Positions 13,152-16,024 of a stretch of 16,024 nucleotides of DNA are shown here, in pieces (positions within the stretch are counted from its first letter, which is position 1; each line of letters opens with the position of its first letter). The notes beneath the pieces are model-generated. The model did no database searches. It saw only the letters and a program-made list of their open reading frames with translations, and was not told the origin of the DNA. Where the stretch lies: assembly GCA_000375685.1 (NCBI GenBank), contig AQVQ01000027.1, positions 1 to 16,024 on the forward strand. Direction: 5' to 3'. The translations under genes and the position numbers were made by a program. The stretch is from a crenarchaeote SCGC AAA261-N23 (GTDB lineage Archaea > Thermoproteota > Thermoprotei > Gearchaeales > Gearchaeaceae).

Positions 13152-15271
13152 GAAATCCAATCAAGTAAATTAGAATTTGTATTGCTTTTCTCCAACAATT
13201 GCTTCAGATTTATACCTATGCTCTTATAAACGGTTTCAGCAGCAGAATAAAGCATTTTTGAATAAATTTCAATTGAATAATTATTGTTTGATAATTCATA
13301 GGCGGAAGCTTTGTTAATTCCTTCTTTGCTTTTATAAATGAAGAAAACTTCGTCTCCTTTATTTATCTCATAATTTTTTAAGATGATTAATTGTAAAGCG
13401 GCTATTTTATGCGCAACATTAACTCTATAATCTTTTATGTTTTTCCTAAGCCTTTTACTTACGATAATTTCTTTTATAGGAATCCTTCTATTACATATTT
13501 CTCTCAAGCTCTGCTTTAACAATTCTAATCCTTTAAATACTCCATACTTGTAAATTTCTTCAACCGTATTGAAACTAAAAATCTCTCTTATTAATTTATT
13601 CTGAAAATCTCTTACAAACAACGGAAAATCATTTCTTCTAAGCTCTATTCCTCTAGCTTCAACTTCTCCATCATATGTTACCCCGAAGTATCTTTTTAAA
13701 GCAGAAATTTGATTACTTTTAGTTCTAAGGAAAACTAAAAACTTAAAATGTTTATCTAAAGAGACTGGTAGTCCAGTTTCTAATTTAATATCCTCAATTA
13801 CCTCCTCATAATCTTCCACTGAAGCATCTTTCTTTGATATGAATAATGAATCAACATCGCCGTAAATTATCTTAAAGCCCTTTCTTTCAACAATATCTTT
13901 AGCTTTATACATCACTTCCCTTGAAACTCTATTTATTTCCTCAAAAGTCAATACATTTCCGAATCGATTCCAACAACAGCCTGAAATTCCGTAAAAGGTA
14001 ACTAATATTAACTTAAGCGAGTTTATTCTTTCTTGACAGTAAAGCTTTTCTTCCCCTTTCAAACCTTTTAGTAACTTTTTCAAGTATAATCTTCTCTCTA
14101 ACCAATTTTTGATAACATTTGGCATTAACCTAAAAGAATTTATACAGTCGATTCCTTCGTAGCTTAGATTATTTCTAAGAATAATATTAGGATATTGTGA
14201 ATCAAAATCTATTGCGGCAATATTTTCATGAATTTTGCCTACTTCTGGAGTAAAAGTTATTCCTCCCCTATCTCTCTGAAATAAATTTGCTAAGTTTCTA
14301 ACAGGCTCAAAATATTCTTCTTTTGGAATTACATAGCCTCTTTGAATTAATTCAAAACAATTCCTTGAATCTATGCTTTTATTGCTTAACCATCTTGTAG
14401 CTAATCCCAATGGTGCAAAAGCAAAACGTGTCCTTTCAACAAGACCAGCCAATCCAAACTTATTCGCATTGAAACCATAAAAAACATTACCTAGGAAAAT
14501 CCTTCCTGCACAAGAACCTTGATTAAAGATTTGATGCCGATCTTTGGATCTTCCAAAGTATAAATCAAATCGGTTTTTTACAAGCTCTTTTAAAGCTAGC
14601 AAGGATTTTTCTCCTCCATAGGAATAAAGCAAATCTGGATCAAGGTATTTTACCGCTGAATAGAAACTTCTTGCAATTTCTTCTTCAGTGCCTTTTAATT
14701 CTTCAATTTTCTCATCTTCAATTAAATATATGGATTTAACGGTTCTGTGTTTGTTTACTTTCGAATATTTAATGTCAAAGAATAGCATTCTAAATGGAGG
14801 AGGATAGATATCATGGTAATCGTCAATTTTATTAATGCTGATCAACTTATCTCCTTTACAGTAAACAATTACTTTGCTTGTTGGCTCTACCTTAAGCTTC
14901 TCAAAAAGATATTTTTGAACAGGCTTTAGGTCTATGTTATACAGGTTTTTTACATATTCATGATTTTTAAGCGATTTTATTAGATGATTGTAAATTGCTG
15001 AGTCAGCGAGTTCTATTCTTAAAAGCTTTTTTGTAATCTTATTTTCTAAGGAAACAATCTTATCAACGACACTTAATTTATAAACACTCGGAAGACTTTC
15101 TAACAATCCAATTAGTTTATTTATACACGCTTCTTCCGTGGGTTCTATATAAAAAGAGTTAATGAAGCTATCTTCAAGTCTGATTAACTTTTCATCTGCT
15201 GTCTTTATCCAAACTATTGCAGAAGAATCTTGTATATATACGTCTAGAAACCATCCTTCGTAACTAGTCAT
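13148..15271 (-). CDS. Family B DNA polymerase, short, with degenerate exonuclease (PolB2-like)
   Basis: This is a 707-residue family B DNA polymerase, shorter than replicative archaeal PolB (about 770-900 aa). Polymerase motifs are mostly kept: motif A D355-FDSQYPNII, motif C Y470-GDVDS with both metal-binding Asp residues, and the downstream KRYFG...GIELRRNDFP block. Motif B is altered, with K420 followed by VTFYG where NSxYG is usual. The proofreading domain looks inactive. Exo I reads FFDIKYS (D166, K168) instead of DxE, and the Exo II (Asn...Asp) and Exo III (Tyr...Asp) signatures are not recognisable around 212-300. This combination fits the PolB2 lineage, whose Sulfolobus member Dpo2 is damage-inducible and linked to error-prone bypass. 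The ATG overlaps the RecA-like gene's stop by 8 bp, so the two are co-expressed. Confidence 0.88.
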   Translation of the reverse strand: MTSYEGWFLDVYIQDSSAIVWIKTADEKLIRLEDSFINSFYIEPTEEACINKLIGLLESLPSVYKLSVVDKIVSLENKITKKLLRIELADSAIYNHLIKSLKNHEYVKNLYNIDLKPVQKYLFEKLKVEPTSKVIVYCKGDKLISINKIDDYHDIYPPPFRMLFFDIKYSKVNKHRTVKSIYLIEDEKIEELKGTEEEIARSFYSAVKYLDPDLLYSYGGEKSLLALKELVKNRFDLYFGRSKDRHQIFNQGSCAGRIFLGNVFYGFNANKFGLAGLVERTRFAFAPLGLATRWLSNKSIDSRNCFELIQRGYVIPKEEYFEPVRNLANLFQRDRGGITFTPEVGKIHENIAAIDFDSQYPNIILRNNLSYEGIDCINSFRLMPNVIKNWLERRLYLKKLLKGLKGEEKLYCQERINSLKLILVTFYGISGCCWNRFGNVLTFEEINRVSREVMYKAKDIVERKGFKIIYGDVDSLFISKKDASVEDYEEVIEDIKLETGLPVSLDKHFKFLVFLRTKSNQISALKRYFGVTYDGEVEARGIELRRNDFPLFVRDFQNKLIREIFSFNTVEEIYKYGVFKGLELLKQSLREICNRRIPIKEIIVSKRLRKNIKDYRVNVAHKIAALQLIILKNYEINKGDEVFFIYKSKEGINKASAYELSNNNYSIEIYSKMLYSAAETVYKSIGINLKQLLEKSNTNSNLLDWIS
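13501..13595 (+). repeat. 95-bp inverted repeat, copy 1 (inside the polymerase gene)
   Basis: This internal polymerase segment reappears as its exact reverse complement at 15930-16024. The polymerase frame passes through it without interruption, so this copy is in its native place. Confidence 0.97.
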
Positions 15272-15956
15272 TTAAAATCTTTTCTAGAACTTTTTCTAAT
15301 TTAGCTATTTTACTTTCAAGTTCATGTATCTTTTTATCCCTTTCTTCTAAAGCTTTCTCAAGAAAATCTATTTTACTTTTGTTATGAAGATTTGCTATAA
15401 AATTTAGATTATCCATAACTAACGCAATACCTGAATTTGCCATAGCTGCGTATTCATGATCCCAAACTTCAACAAGATTCTTGAATGCTTTTGAATATTC
15501 TTGATTCCTTATCAAAGGCATTAATTTATCCTGCAGTAAATTTAAAGTAGATTGATATTTTTGCCTAAAAGGAGGAGTTATTCTGCCCATTGTTTGAAAA
15601 TCATCGATAGGAATAAACTTTCTAGATGTGGCTTTAGCATAATGTTTTGTAACATAAGCATACACTTTCCCCTTTTTAAAACGAAAAAATACAGCTACAT
15701 GACAGCTATGAAAAATAAAGTGAGGAATCAAATTATTCTGTAGCCTATCATATTCCGCACTTATTATCAAAGCAGAACTTTTAAGTTGGCAATATTTTAG
15801 CAGACAATAAAAGGAGAGAGCCAAATTCTTTATAGCTAGCTTTTTATTAAGAGCGTCTCTTAAAAAAGTGTCTATTGAATCAAAGATGACTAATTGAATT
15901 TCTTCATCGTTTATGACTTTTAAAAACTCATTAATAAGAGAGATTTTTAGTTTCAA
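15264..15956 (-). CDS. RecA-superfamily ATPase (RadA/RadB-like), N-terminus lost at a chimeric join
   Basis: The visible protein is the C-terminal part of a RecA-fold protein. LVIFDSID (22-29) reads as a Walker B strand, followed by a core resembling RadA/RadB or KaiC (ALSFYCLLKYCQLKSSALII..., then VAVFFRFKKGKVYAYVTKH). An all-helical region and a C-terminal coiled coil (about 198-230, heptads rich in Leu, Lys and Glu) complete it. Residues 1-9 (MKLKISLIN) are encoded by the 95-bp copy of polymerase sequence, so the listed start is spurious. The real gene must extend further upstream to a Walker A loop not present here. It overlaps the polymerase start by 8 bp (ATGACTAG). By position it probably works with the polymerase, like the RecA-like ImuA protein beside bacterial mutasome polymerases; that comparison is inference. 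Confidence 0.65.
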   Translation of the reverse strand: MKLKISLINEFLKVINDEEIQLVIFDSIDTFLRDALNKKLAIKNLALSFYCLLKYCQLKSSALIISAEYDRLQNNLIPHFIFHSCHVAVFFRFKKGKVYAYVTKHYAKATSRKFIPIDDFQTMGRITPPFRQKYQSTLNLLQDKLMPLIRNQEYSKAFKNLVEVWDHEYAAMANSGIALVMDNLNFIANLHNKSKIDFLEKALEERDKKIHELESKIAKLEKVLEKILND

Positions 15957-16024
15957 TACGGTTGAAGAAATTTACAAGTATGGAGTATTTAAAGGATTAG
16001 AATTGTTAAAGCAGAGCTTGAGAG
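15930..16024 (-). repeat. 95-bp inverted repeat, copy 2 (window end)
   Basis: This is the exact reverse complement of 13501-13595, running to the last base of the window. The match fails at 15929 (c, where a is predicted). It replaces the expected N-terminal coding sequence of the RecA-like gene with antisense polymerase sequence, a fold-back join across about 2.3 kb. Confidence 0.97.

Noticed and set aside
1..16024. CRISPR array or phage/defence system
   Set aside because: No regularly spaced short repeats were seen, and no Cas, restriction, toxin-antitoxin, integrase or phage structural genes. All recognisable genes are housekeeping, metabolic or DNA-repair-like.

Overview
The window is about 16 kb of A+T-rich archaeal DNA. 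The archaeal assignment rests on a 20S proteasome alpha subunit, SBDS, exosome subunits Rrp4 and Rrp41, RNase P proteins Rpp30 and Pop5, an archaeal split MetE and a family-B DNA polymerase. GTG/TTG starts and TATA boxes about 25-35 nt before several start codons fit this. The proteasome sequence resembles TACK (Thermoproteota-like) lineages, but I cannot place the organism further.

Layout. (1) 1-838, minus: the 5' part of rpp30 (cut by the window start) and the COG1325 RNA-binding protein, divergent from (2) 916-3748, plus: psmA, SBDS, rrp4, rrp41. (3) 3730-5141, plus: an rpp30 3' remnant, pop5, and a sugar nucleotidyltransferase-cupin fusion. A minus-strand tRNA-Asn follows at 5143-5214. 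(4) 5255-8082, minus: MTHFR-like protein, MetE N-domain protein and MetE catalytic protein, preceded by a P-loop kinase-like gene (8141-8695). (5) 8707-9007: a displaced piece of rpp30. (6) 9038-13151: rpiA (plus), a membrane pyrophosphatase (minus) and coaBC (plus). (7) 13148-15956, minus: a RecA-like ATPase and a short PolB with a degenerate proofreading domain.

The strongest structural signal is a set of three exact repeat pairs. These are 95 bp direct (1-95 = 8913-9007), 70 bp inverted (3730-3799 vs 8707-8776) and 95 bp inverted (13501-13595 vs 15930-16024). All are pieces of single genes (rpp30 twice, the polymerase once). Both window ends terminate in exactly 95 bp of sequence found again inside the window. 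This is most simply explained by chimeric joins in amplified or assembled DNA, with the window being a whole contig. Joining the rpp30 pieces in frame (399-1, then 8912-8707, then 3800-3806) gives a 203-codon gene. That restores the conserved order COG1325-rpp30-pop5-nucleotidyltransferase with short start/stop overlaps throughout. The gene order across 3729/3730, 8706/8707, 9007/9008 and 15929/15930 should therefore not be trusted.

Functionally the window covers RNA decay and processing (exosome, RNase P, SBDS), protein turnover (proteasome), methionine synthesis (MTHFR plus two-part MetE), CoA synthesis, pentose phosphate metabolism and PPi-driven proton pumping. The most biologically interesting locus is the RecA-like/PolB pair. 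It resembles an archaeal PolB2-type damage-tolerance cassette and may be analogous to bacterial ImuA-containing mutagenesis cassettes.
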